12,928 nt of DNA from Candidatus Rokuibacteriota bacterium (GTDB lineage: Bacteria > Methylomirabilota > Methylomirabilia > Rokubacteriales > CSP1-6), in the NCBI GenBank assembly GCA_016201575.1, contig JACQCN010000085.1, positions 1 to 12,928 on the forward strand. The letters are read 5' to 3'. Of the stretch, positions 8,101 to 12,928 are shown piece by piece. Numbering within the stretch: position 1 is the stretch's first letter; the number at the start of each line of letters is the position of its first letter. A program made the translations under genes and the position numbers. The notes below the pieces were generated by a model. It was not told the DNA's origin. It ran no database searches and saw only the letters and a program-made list of their open reading frames with translations.

Positions 8101-8312
8101 GTGATGCCGATGGCGACGACGTACCTCGACCCGAACACCTTCTCGACGAGGTTCGTCGCCAGCACGTAGGGATGCTGCTGCGGCAACACCGTGTCCGGGT
8201 CGATGACGACCTTCAGGTTCTTGACCTGGACGGCGAGGACCACGGTGACGAGCAGGGCGAGGGTGATGACGACGAGGCGATGCCGAACTACCCATGCAAC
8301 GTATAGCCGCAT
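5157..8312 (-). CDS. RND/MMPL-family exporter fused to a C-terminal LolA-like (outer membrane lipoprotein-sorting) domain
   Basis: A 1051-residue inner-membrane protein. Residues 1-~775 form a full MMPL/RND exporter of the COG1033 type, with two halves of six helices. Landmarks are TM1 at ~8-30, a periplasmic domain ~35-215, helices ~218-375, TM7 at ~415-435, a second periplasmic domain to ~615, and helices ~617-770 with the signature GIGADYAIYFIYRLREEL at 679-696. A thirteenth hydrophobic stretch (~786-807, ending AAD, like a retained signal peptide) leads to a LolA-like TP_0789-type domain (PF17131) at ~808-1051. That domain carries FLSPPDVKGT at 867-876 and IYLPALKKVRRL at 892-903. These are usually two neighbouring genes, so here the carrier is tethered to the pump. 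A GTG-ATG pair stands at the start; the AAGGAGG at 8318-8324 is 5 nt from the ATG and only 2 nt from the GTG, so the ATG at 8312 is chosen. Cargo is unknown; lipids or other hydrophobic molecules are likely. Confidence 0.92.
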   Translation of the reverse strand: MRLYVAWVVRHRLVVITLALLVTVVLAVQVKNLKVVIDPDTVLPQQHPYVLATNLVEKVFGSRYVVAIGITPKDGDVFRPEVLAKVQRVTAALVSTPGVVKGNVLSLSARKAKNIAGTADGMEVRPLMETVPQTPQAIDALRRAVRANPAYLDAIVSKDERTVAVIAEFKRPEGKGGFRAIMEKVRPIVDRERDDSVQVAVSGLPVFLDQLEKYSQRMGFLFPLAVLITGLIHYEAFRTIQGLVLPLVTALLAVIWGLGVMGLGGVPMDVFNSTTPILILAVAAGHAVQILKRYYEEYGRLRQTTTLAPSEANRAAVVESVTRIGPAMLTAGIVAALGFFSLIVFQITTIRTFGVFTGIGIVSALILEMTFIPALRSLLPAPKERESRRERERRVWDRITETIAAWVSGPRRRRIYMGTGLLLVLWAAGATQVVVDNSQKSYFFSGLAFRREDDALNERLGGTNILYLMIEGKEDDAIKEPRVLGAMEAAQRFLEGQPHVGKTLSIVDFIKRMNRAMHGDDPAYDRIPDNRDLISQYLLLYSMSGEPGDFDSYVDYGYRYANVLIFLKTSSSSYIQGLVDKLQAFLPGQLGDRVTFRIGGGASQGMAINEVMVHGKILNIIQIGAVILVITSLVFRSLLAGILVLVPLILAVLANFGFMGLTGMRLNIATAVISAMAVGIGADYAIYFIYRLREELARGGDEVAAVRTAYTTAGKAILFVASAISGGYAVLLLSYGFYLHMWYAIQIATAMLVSALGALTLLPSLILTFRPRFVFGEVRQRGTPAVEIATLLAVTLGLGLTFGHTWAADPTAKEIMEKNFVVSKFVDSTSDATFTLINKTGQERVRKTFGTSKLQPNGIDNRRMVRFLSPPDVKGTVTLLVEHSDTDDDIWIYLPALKKVRRLVASNKKDSFVGTDFSYGDVIGHKVEEWGHRLVREEQLDGQPCYVIESIPKNDTVKSNSGLSKRLSWIRKDNLLTIKGEFWDQAGEPLKTSRFTDVRLLDPARGRWQAMQFEAENLQTGHRTIIRFENYKVNQQVKDEFFTTRYMEREP

Positions 8313-8317
8313 CACGG

Positions 8318-8324
8318 CCTCCTT
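8318..8324 (-). promoter_or_regulatory. Strong ribosome binding site (AAGGAGG) for the RND-LolA gene
   Basis: Read on the minus strand, AAGGAGG lies 5 nt before the ATG at 8310-8312 and 2 nt before an in-frame GTG, deciding in favour of the ATG. It contrasts with the SD-less starts of the three genes that carry the TGCTAYGMT motif. No convincing -10/-35 pair for this operon is seen in 8325-8360. Confidence 0.8.
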
Positions 8325-8357
8325 GTCTGCCGGTTCACGCGTCGAACAACCGTTTAT

Positions 8358-8520
8358 TCAGCGCTCGAAGTGCCGAAGGTTGACCTCGCTGCAGCTCCCC
8401 TTCTCGCCGATCCCTTCGCCGAGCGTGCGCTCGTTACGAATGGCCCGGAGCAGGTGCTGGAAATCGCCGGAGCGCTCGAGCCGCTCCTGGCCGACCGCGA
8501 CCAGAGCGTAGGAAACATAA
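8358..8520 (-). pseudogene. Unassigned ORF tail between mobile-element debris and the RND operon
   Basis: A minus-strand frame ends in a proper TGA at 8358-8360 and reads YALVAVGQERLERSGDFQHL at its beginning and NLRHFER at its end. It looks like the C-terminal ~50 residues of a real, soluble, helical protein. It has no credible start, since upstream it runs directly into the transposase remnant in another frame. I do not recognise the family. It is best read as a broken gene end joined to foreign debris. Confidence is low because a 50-residue open frame is not unusual in DNA this GC-rich. Confidence 0.3.
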
Positions 8521-8527
8521 CATGGGA

Positions 8528-8623
8528 CACCACGTGGCTGGTGCCGTCGGCCCACGCAGTCTTCACCTCCACCAAGACGCGCCCGTCACTGTTGCGGTGG
8601 AGGCGGTCCTGGGCGACGGGAGG
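8528..8623 (-). pseudogene. Remnant of a Y2 (IS91-like) transposase
   Basis: The minus strand encodes PPVAQDRLHRNSDGRVLVEV followed by KTAWADGTSHVV. From memory this is the conserved block in the C-terminal half of Y2/IS91-type transposases (PF04986), typically RPPLA-ERL-...DGRV-x-L+-W-DGT+HV. Only about 32 residues survive. After SHVV the expected leucine-rich continuation is absent and the frame is lost, and upstream of ~8623 similarity fades. No inverted repeats or target duplications are expected for IS91-like elements and none are seen. It documents past transposon activity in the 8358-8900 gap. Confidence 0.5.
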
Positions 8624-8687
8624 CCCCCTTGGCCCCGCGCGCCATTCCAGGCAGGGCTTCTCGAGACGGAGGAGACTAAGTCGCTAG

Positions 8688-8890
8688 GTGCTGGACTCGG
8701 GCCACGTCGGCGTGTGGGTGGCGAAGCACGACGCCGCGAAGCCCCTGGTCATCGATCCGGTGCTGGGCTACTCCACCTACCTGGGCGGCACCGACTACGG
8801 CACCGGGATCGCCGTCGACGCGGCGGGGAACGCCTACGTCACCGGCAACACCTTCTCCTCCAACTTCCCGGTCCTGAAGGTGGCTCAACC
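8688..8890 (+). pseudogene. Remnant of an SBBP-repeat (beta-propeller) secreted protein
   Basis: This plus-strand frame reads KPLVIDPVLGYSTYLGGTDY, then GTGIAVDAAGNAYVTG and NFPV. PLVIDPVL-YSTYLGG is the characteristic junction where the N-terminal domain of large SBBP proteins (PF06739) meets the first repeat, and GxxIAVDxxGNAYVTGxTxSxNFP is one complete SBBP repeat. Intact proteins have many repeats and several hundred residues. Here a TAG at 8685 stops the frame upstream and homology ends at ~8890. By coincidence the frame stays open into the downstream methyltransferase gene, so automatic callers may wrongly start that gene at 8688. Confidence 0.7.
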
Positions 8891-8952
8891 TAATCGGGGC
8901 CCCACCCCCTGTCAAGTGACTCGCCTCCCTCGGGACTCGCCGCCTCGGCCCG

Positions 8953-8961
8953 TGCTACGCT
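8953..8961 (+). promoter_or_regulatory. Extended -10 promoter motif TGCTACGCT before the MetE-core gene
   Basis: TG-C-TACGCT ends 8 nt before the ATG at 8970, the same spacing and almost the same sequence as the motifs at 2533-2541 and 2489-2497. No Shine-Dalgarno sequence lies between motif and ATG. It supports 8970, not 8688, as the start of the gene. Confidence 0.5.
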
Positions 8962-8969
8962 CTGGCGCC

Positions 8970-10298
8970 ATGCCGGACCCGATCCCGTCGCTCCTGCCTA
9001 CGACCGTGATCGGCTCGTACTCGCTGCCCAAGTGGCTCGAGGCGGTGCGCGAGCTCCAGACGCAGGGCCGCCTCAGCCACGCCGAGCTCGACGAGGCACA
9101 CGACGACGCCGTGAAGTCGTGCCTCAAGGACCAGGAGCAGGCGGGCGTGGACATCGTCACGGACGGCGAGCTGCGCCGCGAGACGATGATTTACTTCTTC
9201 AACCGCCACATCAGGGGGTTCCGCCTCTACGGGCCGCTCAAGCCCATCGGCACGCTCGACGCGTCCATCCGGATGCCCGACCCGGTCGTGGAGACGAAGG
9301 TGGCGAGGAGCGAGATGCCGCTGGCCCCGCACTGGCAGTTCGCGCAGGCGCACTCGACGACGCTCGTGAAGGTGTGCGTCACCGGGCCCCACATGCTGGC
9401 CAAGCGCACCTGGAACGAGGTGTACGCAAGCGACCGCGAGCTCGTGTTCGATCTCGCCGCGATCCTCAACGCGGAGCTGCGCGACCTCGCGCGCGCGGGC
9501 TGCCGCTTCATCCAGGTGGACGAGCCGGTGTGGGTCGGCTACCCCGACGAGGTGAAGGCGTGGGCCGTGGAGGCGTTCAACCGCACGGTGGAAGGCGTGG
9601 ACGCGAAGATCACGCTGCACATCTGCTACGGCAACTACCAGCGCAAGCGCCTCTTCCCCGGCACCTACCGGGAGCTCTTCCCCGCCGTCCTCGGCGCCAA
9701 CACCTCCCAGCTCGTGCTCGAGTTCGCCGTGGACGACCTCGCCCAGTTCGACGACATCGTCGGCCAGTTCCCGAAGACGCTGGAGCTGGGCCTCGGCGTC
9801 GTGGACGTGAAGACGGACGACATCGAGACCCCGGAGGGCGTCGCGGCGCGCCTCCGCCACGCGCTCGCGCGCATCCCGCCCGACCGGCTCTACGTGAACC
9901 CCGACTGCGGCCTCAAGTTCACCCGCCGCGACGTCGCCTTCGCCAAGCTCAAGGCGATGGTAGAGGGTGCCCGGATCGTCCGCGGGGAGCTCGTCGGCCG
10001 CGCTAGCAGGCGGCGCTTCCGTGTGTCGCTCAGGCCGCCAGGGAGGGCTCCTCCCGCTTCCAGGCCGCCAGTGCCCACAGGTTCTCCAGGTCCTCCAGGG
10101 TGCGCCCCCACTGGCCGTAGGTTTCCAGCAGCGTTGCGCGCAGCGCGGTCAGGCGCGCCTCGGCCTCGTCCAGCCGCGCCCGCAGCGTGGGATGCGACGC
10201 GGTCGCGGCCGCCAGGCTCCCGCCGGGAACGGTGGCGGCGATGCGGTCGAGCAGGTGGGCCGTTTCCTCGTACAGCAGCCGATCCAGGAAGTTCATGA
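8970..10298 (+). CDS. MetE catalytic-core (cobalamin-independent methionine synthase II-like) methyltransferase with an abnormal C-terminal extension
   Basis: Residues 1-341 are a complete single-domain MetE C-terminal barrel (PF01717). TTVIGSYSLP is at residues 11-20, DGE at 65-67 and QVDEPVW at 182-188. The zinc ligands are His217 and Cys219 in HIC, Glu251 in LEFA, and Cys313 in NPDCGLK, all intact. The N-terminal half of full-length MetE is absent, as in core-MetE proteins. Those transfer methyl groups to homocysteine or other thiols, some from methylcobalamin proteins rather than folate; the actual donor here is unknown. The normal end is near VRGEL (residues 337-341, base ~9992). From there the frame continues for about 100 Arg/Pro/Ala-rich residues to 10298, entirely covering the minus-strand gene 10030-10296. 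That tail does not look like real protein. A +1 or +2 frame stop exists at 10004-10006, so stop loss or a small indel near the end is likely. The start follows the promoter motif; the frame upstream is an SBBP remnant. Confidence 0.88.
   Translation: MPDPIPSLLPTTVIGSYSLPKWLEAVRELQTQGRLSHAELDEAHDDAVKSCLKDQEQAGVDIVTDGELRRETMIYFFNRHIRGFRLYGPLKPIGTLDASIRMPDPVVETKVARSEMPLAPHWQFAQAHSTTLVKVCVTGPHMLAKRTWNEVYASDRELVFDLAAILNAELRDLARAGCRFIQVDEPVWVGYPDEVKAWAVEAFNRTVEGVDAKITLHICYGNYQRKRLFPGTYRELFPAVLGANTSQLVLEFAVDDLAQFDDIVGQFPKTLELGLGVVDVKTDDIETPEGVAARLRHALARIPPDRLYVNPDCGLKFTRRDVAFAKLKAMVEGARIVRGELVGRASRRRFRVSLRPPGRAPPASRPPVPTGSPGPPGCAPTGRRFPAALRAARSGAPRPRPAAPAAWDATRSRPPGSRRERWRRCGRAGGPFPRTAADPGSS
10030..10296 (-). 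CDS. Small unknown helical protein (88 aa), convergent with and nested in the MetE-core read-through
   Basis: An 88-residue frame with the best translation signal in the window, GGAGGTGA ending 6 nt before its ATG at 10294-10296, and its own upstream promoter. The product is mostly helical. Residues ~1-25 begin MNFLDRLLYEETAHLLDRIA, a break follows at VPGG, then a long amphipathic helix ~37-75 (leucine/alanine-rich, a possible coiled coil) containing LETYGQWGRTLEDLENLW. There is no signal peptide or transmembrane segment. I do not recognise the family and assign no function. The gene runs toward the MetE-core gene and lies wholly opposite that frame's odd tail, so one of the two coding readings must be wrong. 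The promoter and Shine-Dalgarno favour this one. Confidence 0.68.
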   Translation of the reverse strand: MNFLDRLLYEETAHLLDRIAATVPGGSLAAATASHPTLRARLDEAEARLTALRATLLETYGQWGRTLEDLENLWALAAWKREEPSLAA

Positions 10299-10302
10299 CA
10301 CG

Positions 10303-10310
10303 TCACCTCC
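10303..10310 (-). promoter_or_regulatory. Near-perfect Shine-Dalgarno (GGAGGTGA) for the 88-aa gene
   Basis: GGAGGTGA on the minus strand is fully complementary to the 16S anti-Shine-Dalgarno core and sits 6 nt before the ATG at 10294-10296. It is the strongest evidence that the short gene is real. Confidence 0.85.
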
Positions 10311-10322
10311 GGGTGAGCTCAT

Positions 10323-10351
10323 ACTCAACACCTGTAGAGGCACTGTGTCAA
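10323..10351 (-). promoter_or_regulatory. Sigma70-type promoter for the 88-aa gene
   Basis: A perfect TTGACA (-35) at 10351-10346 is followed after 17 nt by TTGAGT (10328-10323, a weak -10 with 3 of 6 matches, preceded by TG). The -35 overlaps the TGA stop (10348-10350) of the ABC ATPase frame upstream, so the small gene can be expressed apart from the broken ABC operon. Confidence 0.45.
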
Positions 10352-11305
10352 GGGGAAAGCGGGGGGACGGCCGCGACCCGCCGGACGGCGAAGCGGACGA
10401 GGGCTCCGGGCTTGGGCTCCTCGGCGAGCAGGGCCGAGAGCCGCCAGCCGGCGCCCGCGATCTCGGCCTGCCAGGCGCTGGGGAGCGACACCGCCCGCTC
10501 GATCCGGCCGCCGAACGGCCCCTCCTCGCTCACGAGGACGTCCTCGGGCCGGATCACCACGAGGCCGTCGCCCTCGCTGCCGGTGTCGCTCAGCGCAAGG
10601 ACGCCGAGCGCGGTCTCGGCCCGGTTCCCGCGGACCCGCGCGGGCAGCAGCGCGCACGGCCCCAGGAACGAGGCGACGAAGGCGCTCCGCGGGCGCTCGT
10701 AGAGCTCGCGTGGCGCGCCGGCTTGCTCGATCCGCCCGTCGCGCATGATCGCGGCCCGGTCGGCGAGCCGGAAGGTCTCCTCGGTCGCGTGGGTGACGTA
10801 GAGGATCGTGAGGCCGAGCGCCTGCTGGAGCCGGCGGATCTCCTCGATCAGCGCCTGGCGGAGCGGCGGGTCGAGGTTCGACAGCTGCTCGTAGCTGCGC
10901 GGGGCGGGCGCCGGCGTGGCGCTCGAGCCCGACCGCCTCCAGGGTCTCGGCGATGCGCCGGCGCCGCTCCTCACCCGCGGGGTCGCGCCCCAGGACGAAC
11001 TCGAGCGTCTGGCGCACGGTCATGTGCGGCCAGAGCGCGAGGTCCTGGAAGACCATGCCGACCCCGCGCGCCTCGGGCGGGAGCAGGACGCGGCCGTCGC
11101 GGCTCGCGACCTCACCGCCGATCTCGATCGCGCCCCGGGCCGGCGCCTCGAAGCCCGCGATCAGGCGGAGCACGGAGGTCTTGCCCGAGCCCGAGGGCCC
11201 GACGAGCACGGTGATCGCGCGCTCGGGCACGGCGAGGTCGAGCCCGCGCAGGACGCGCGCGCGGCCGTAGCCGAAGTCGACGCGCTCGAGGCGGATCAGT
11301 CCCAC
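10348..11305 (-). pseudogene. fbpC: Iron(III)-type ABC importer ATPase, broken by an out-of-frame internal deletion
   Basis: The first frame (GTG 11305 down to ~10892) has GPSGSGKT (Walker A) and MVFQDLALWPHMTV (Q-loop), then stops matching after GLERHAGARPAQL. A second frame (10884-10348) resumes exactly at LSNLDPPLRQ (D-loop), then ILYVTHATEE (H-loop) and a TOBE-like C-terminal domain ending at 10348. The LSGGQ signature and Walker B, which always lie between these points, are missing together with a frame change at 10885-10894. Summed frames give about 316 residues against ~345-360 for FbpC-like ATPases, so roughly 30-40 residues are gone. A repeated GCAGCT flanks the junction. As written the product cannot hydrolyse ATP. 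It overlaps the permease stop by 10 nt, so it belongs to that operon. Substrate (ferric iron; thiamine or similar possible) is from family resemblance. Confidence 0.8.
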
Positions 11306-12748
11306 GCGCGGCTCCACCCGCGGACCGCCGCGAGCCCGGCCCAGCCCGCGAGCAGGACGGCCGCGGTCAGCGCGACCATCAGAAGCGCCAGCGCCGCCGT
11401 CACCACCTCCGGGCTGTTGGCCATGAGCGTGTAGACGCGGATCGGCAGCGTCTCGGCGCCGGGCGGATAGATGGTGATGGCGAGGTCGAGGTCGCGCAGG
11501 CCGAAGACGAAGGCGAGGAGCCAGGCGCCGGCGAGCGCGGGGCGGGTCAGCGGCACCACGATCCTCCAGAGGGCGCGGCTCCACGGGATCCCCGCCAGGC
11601 GCGCCGCGGCCTCGGTGCCCTCGGGGAGCGCGCGGAGCCCGATGCCCGCCGCCCGCGCGGCCAGCGGCGTGAAGTGGCCGATCCAGCCCACGAGCACGAT
11701 CGCCGCGCTCGCGTAGAGCCACGCGAGCCCGGCGCGGTTCCAGAAGAGGATCAGCCCGACGCCGAGCACGGTGCCGGGCGCGGCGAAGAGCAGCAGCAGG
11801 ACGGTGTCGAGGCCGTCGCGCCGGCCGCGCCCGCCGCGCTCCACCGCGTAGGCGAGCAGGAGGCCGAGCACGAGCATCAGCGTGGCCGCCACCGCGGCCA
11901 TCCACACGCTCCGCACGATGCTCGAGCCGGCGCCGTTGAGGGCCGCCGCGTAGCTCGCCCGGCCGCGCGCGCGCAGGGCGAGCCCGGCGAGCGGCGCCGC
12001 CACCGTCGCCAGCGCGTACGCCCAGGCGGCCACGCCGGCGGGAATGCGCCAGGCGCCGAGGCCGGCCCGCGCGGCGTCGCCGCGCGCGCGCGCGAGGAAG
12101 CGGACGCGACGCCGGAGGAGCGCGCGCTCGAGGCCGAGCCCGAGCAGGACGAGGCCCGCGAGCGGGACCGAGAGCGCGACCGCGGCCTGCACGTTCAGGA
12201 AGGCGGCGAACTGGGTGAACACTTCCGTGCTGAAGACAGGGTAGCGGAGCGTCGAGGGCACGCCGAGCTCGCCGACCACGAGGATGAACGCGAGCAGCAT
12301 CGCCAGCGCCACCGCGGGCGCGATCAGCGGCAGGTCGATCCGCCACAGCACGCGCGGCCAGCGGAAGCAGAGCCGCGCGGCCTCCTCGATCGCGGGGTCG
12401 ATCGACGCCGAGCGCGAGCACGTACGGCGGCAGGAAAAGCGGGAAGGTCAGCACCGCGGCCAGGAGCCGGCGCAGCGGCAGGTCCGTCTTCCCGACCAGC
12501 ACGCCGAGGAGCGTGCCGATAGCGCCGCCGAGGAACGAGACCAGCCCGCCCAGGAGCGCCGTGCTGCCGAGGAGCCGCAGCGCGCGGGCCGAGAGCAGCG
12601 CGGCGGGGAGCGCGGGCACGTCGCGCGCCGCCACCACCGCGAGCCAGAGCAGCGGCAGCCCCCCCGCGGCGAGCACGACGGTCGCGGCGGCCGCGAGCCA
12701 GGGAGCGGGGCGCCAGCGGCGGGGCGCGCTCACCGCGCGCCGACCCAT
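11296..12748 (-). pseudogene. fbpB: Iron(III)-type ABC importer permease (FbpB-like, two-module), broken by an out-of-frame internal deletion
   Basis: The first frame (12748 to ~12407) gives the N-terminal membrane segment, a second helix, a KTDLPLRRLL loop and FPLFLPPYVLALG. Homology then jumps frame at about 12406 to SIDPAIEEAARLCFRWPRVL and RIDLPLIAPA. This is the EAA cytoplasmic loop, which normally comes some 50-70 residues later, after two or more helices. The rest (12405-11296) is intact, including the second module with its own EAA-type loop at LPEGTEAAARLAGIPWSRAL. The combined length of ~483 residues compares with ~530-560 for the family. Start alternatives are ATG 12748 (19-nt overlap with the binding-protein gene) and GTG 12733, which forms the GTGA overlap seen elsewhere in the window. 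Either true gene decay or an assembly gap explains the lesion; the ATPase has the same kind of lesion. Confidence 0.8.
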
Positions 12749-12928
12749 CCGTTCAGGTAGGGCAGGATCTCGTCGACGGTCTTCCCGGGCGCGGGGAAGC
12801 TCACCGGCATGTCCCTGATCGCCGACACCGGCTTCACGTGCGCGGGCACGGGCACGCCGGGGTGGAGCGGCATCTGCGCCGCCTCGCTGGCGGCCAGCCG
12901 CTCCTCGACCCCGCGCGAGAGCAGGTAG
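12730..12928 (-). CDS. fbpA: Iron(III)-type ABC importer substrate-binding protein, C-terminal part (cut by window edge)
   Basis: The frame ending at TGA 12730-12732 encodes the last ~65 residues of a periplasmic binding protein. It contains YLLSRGVEERLAASEAAQMP, then LHPGVPVP, and an end of LPYLNGWVGAR. The 'LLS..VEERLA.SEAAQ.PL.PGV' pattern is typical of the last helices of FbpA/IdiA-like ferric-iron binding proteins. The N-terminus, signal peptide and iron ligands lie beyond the window. Its stop overlaps the permease start, so it is the first visible gene of the operon. Metal specificity cannot be judged from this part. Confidence 0.7.
   Translation of the reverse strand, partial: YLLSRGVEERLAASEAAQMPLHPGVPVPAHVKPVSAIRDMPVSFPAPGKTVDEILPYLNGWVGAR

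Noticed and set aside
5517..8306. 929-residue plus-strand open frame antisense to the exporter gene
   Set aside because: Asp/Arg/His/Glu-rich low-complexity translation with no fold-like pattern; a codon-bias shadow of a clear MMPL/LolA protein that has a strong ribosome binding site.
8688..8969. Extension of the MetE-core protein upstream to GTG 8688
   Set aside because: Residues encoded here are an SBBP repeat, unrelated to MetE; the promoter-like motif and ATG at 8970 match the family's N-terminus.
10314..10321. Palindrome TGAGCTCA as an operator for the 88-aa gene
   Set aside because: Only 8 bp and not extended by further symmetry; expected by chance.
11674..12522. 282-residue plus-strand frame antisense to the permease
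   Set aside because: Ala/Arg/Glu/His-rich shadow; the minus strand encodes the recognisable two-module permease with membrane helices.
1..12928. CRISPR array, tRNA, rRNA, integrase or phage attachment site
   Set aside because: No regularly spaced repeats, cloverleaf or recombinase gene was seen on either strand.

Overview
This is a GC-rich window (coding stretches look close to 70% G+C, with strong G/C at third positions) from a Gram-negative-type bacterium. An outer-membrane beta-barrel, a LolA-like periplasmic domain and Sec signal peptides all point to a double membrane. Gene style and content (MMPL/RND exporter next to a DUF1302-like porin, NDUFA9-like SDR, stand-alone MetE core, degenerate mobile-element scraps) would fit an uncultured soil or subsurface lineage such as Rokubacteria/Methylomirabilota or a deltaproteobacterial-type group. 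That assignment is inference only; no rRNA or tRNA gene is present.

Layout. (1) 1-128: a hairpin-rich, apparently structured RNA segment read on the minus strand, possibly the 5' part of a group II intron cut by the window edge. (2) 139-3635: a divergent pair. On the minus strand lies a secreted two-domain enzyme, a beta-lactamase-fold serine hydrolase fused to a NamZ-type (DUF1343) exo-muramidase. On the plus strand lies an NDUFA9-like atypical SDR, translationally coupled to a 62-residue unknown protein. (3) 3636-3876: a remnant of a sugar-type ABC ATPase. (4) 3877-8312, minus strand: a two-gene operon encoding an RND/MMPL exporter whose C-terminus is a LolA-like lipoprotein-sorting domain, followed through a GTGA overlap by an outer-membrane barrel. 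(5) 8313-8969: a graveyard with an unassigned ORF tail, a Y2/IS91-like transposase scrap and an SBBP-repeat scrap. (6) 8970-10298: a plus-strand MetE catalytic-core gene whose reading frame runs on past the family's normal end, through a small convergent minus-strand gene (10030-10296). (7) 10348-12928, minus strand: an iron(III)-type ABC importer operon (binding protein, permease, ATPase) in which both the permease and the ATPase carry an out-of-frame internal deletion.

How the genes work together. The serine hydrolase-NamZ fusion joins two activities that in Bacillus are separate, neighbouring peptidoglycan-recycling enzymes. The RND-LolA fusion plus barrel looks like an envelope-spanning hydrophobic-cargo export route: inner-membrane pump, tethered periplasmic carrier, outer-membrane partner. 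The FbpABC-type importer is probably dead, unless the two deletions are assembly errors.

The most novel-looking regulatory signal is a shared TGCTAYGMT motif (extended -10 type). It sits 8-10 nt before the start codon of three genes that lack a ribosome binding site and suggests leaderless transcripts. Two other genes in the window (RND exporter, 88-residue protein) instead carry near-perfect Shine-Dalgarno sequences.
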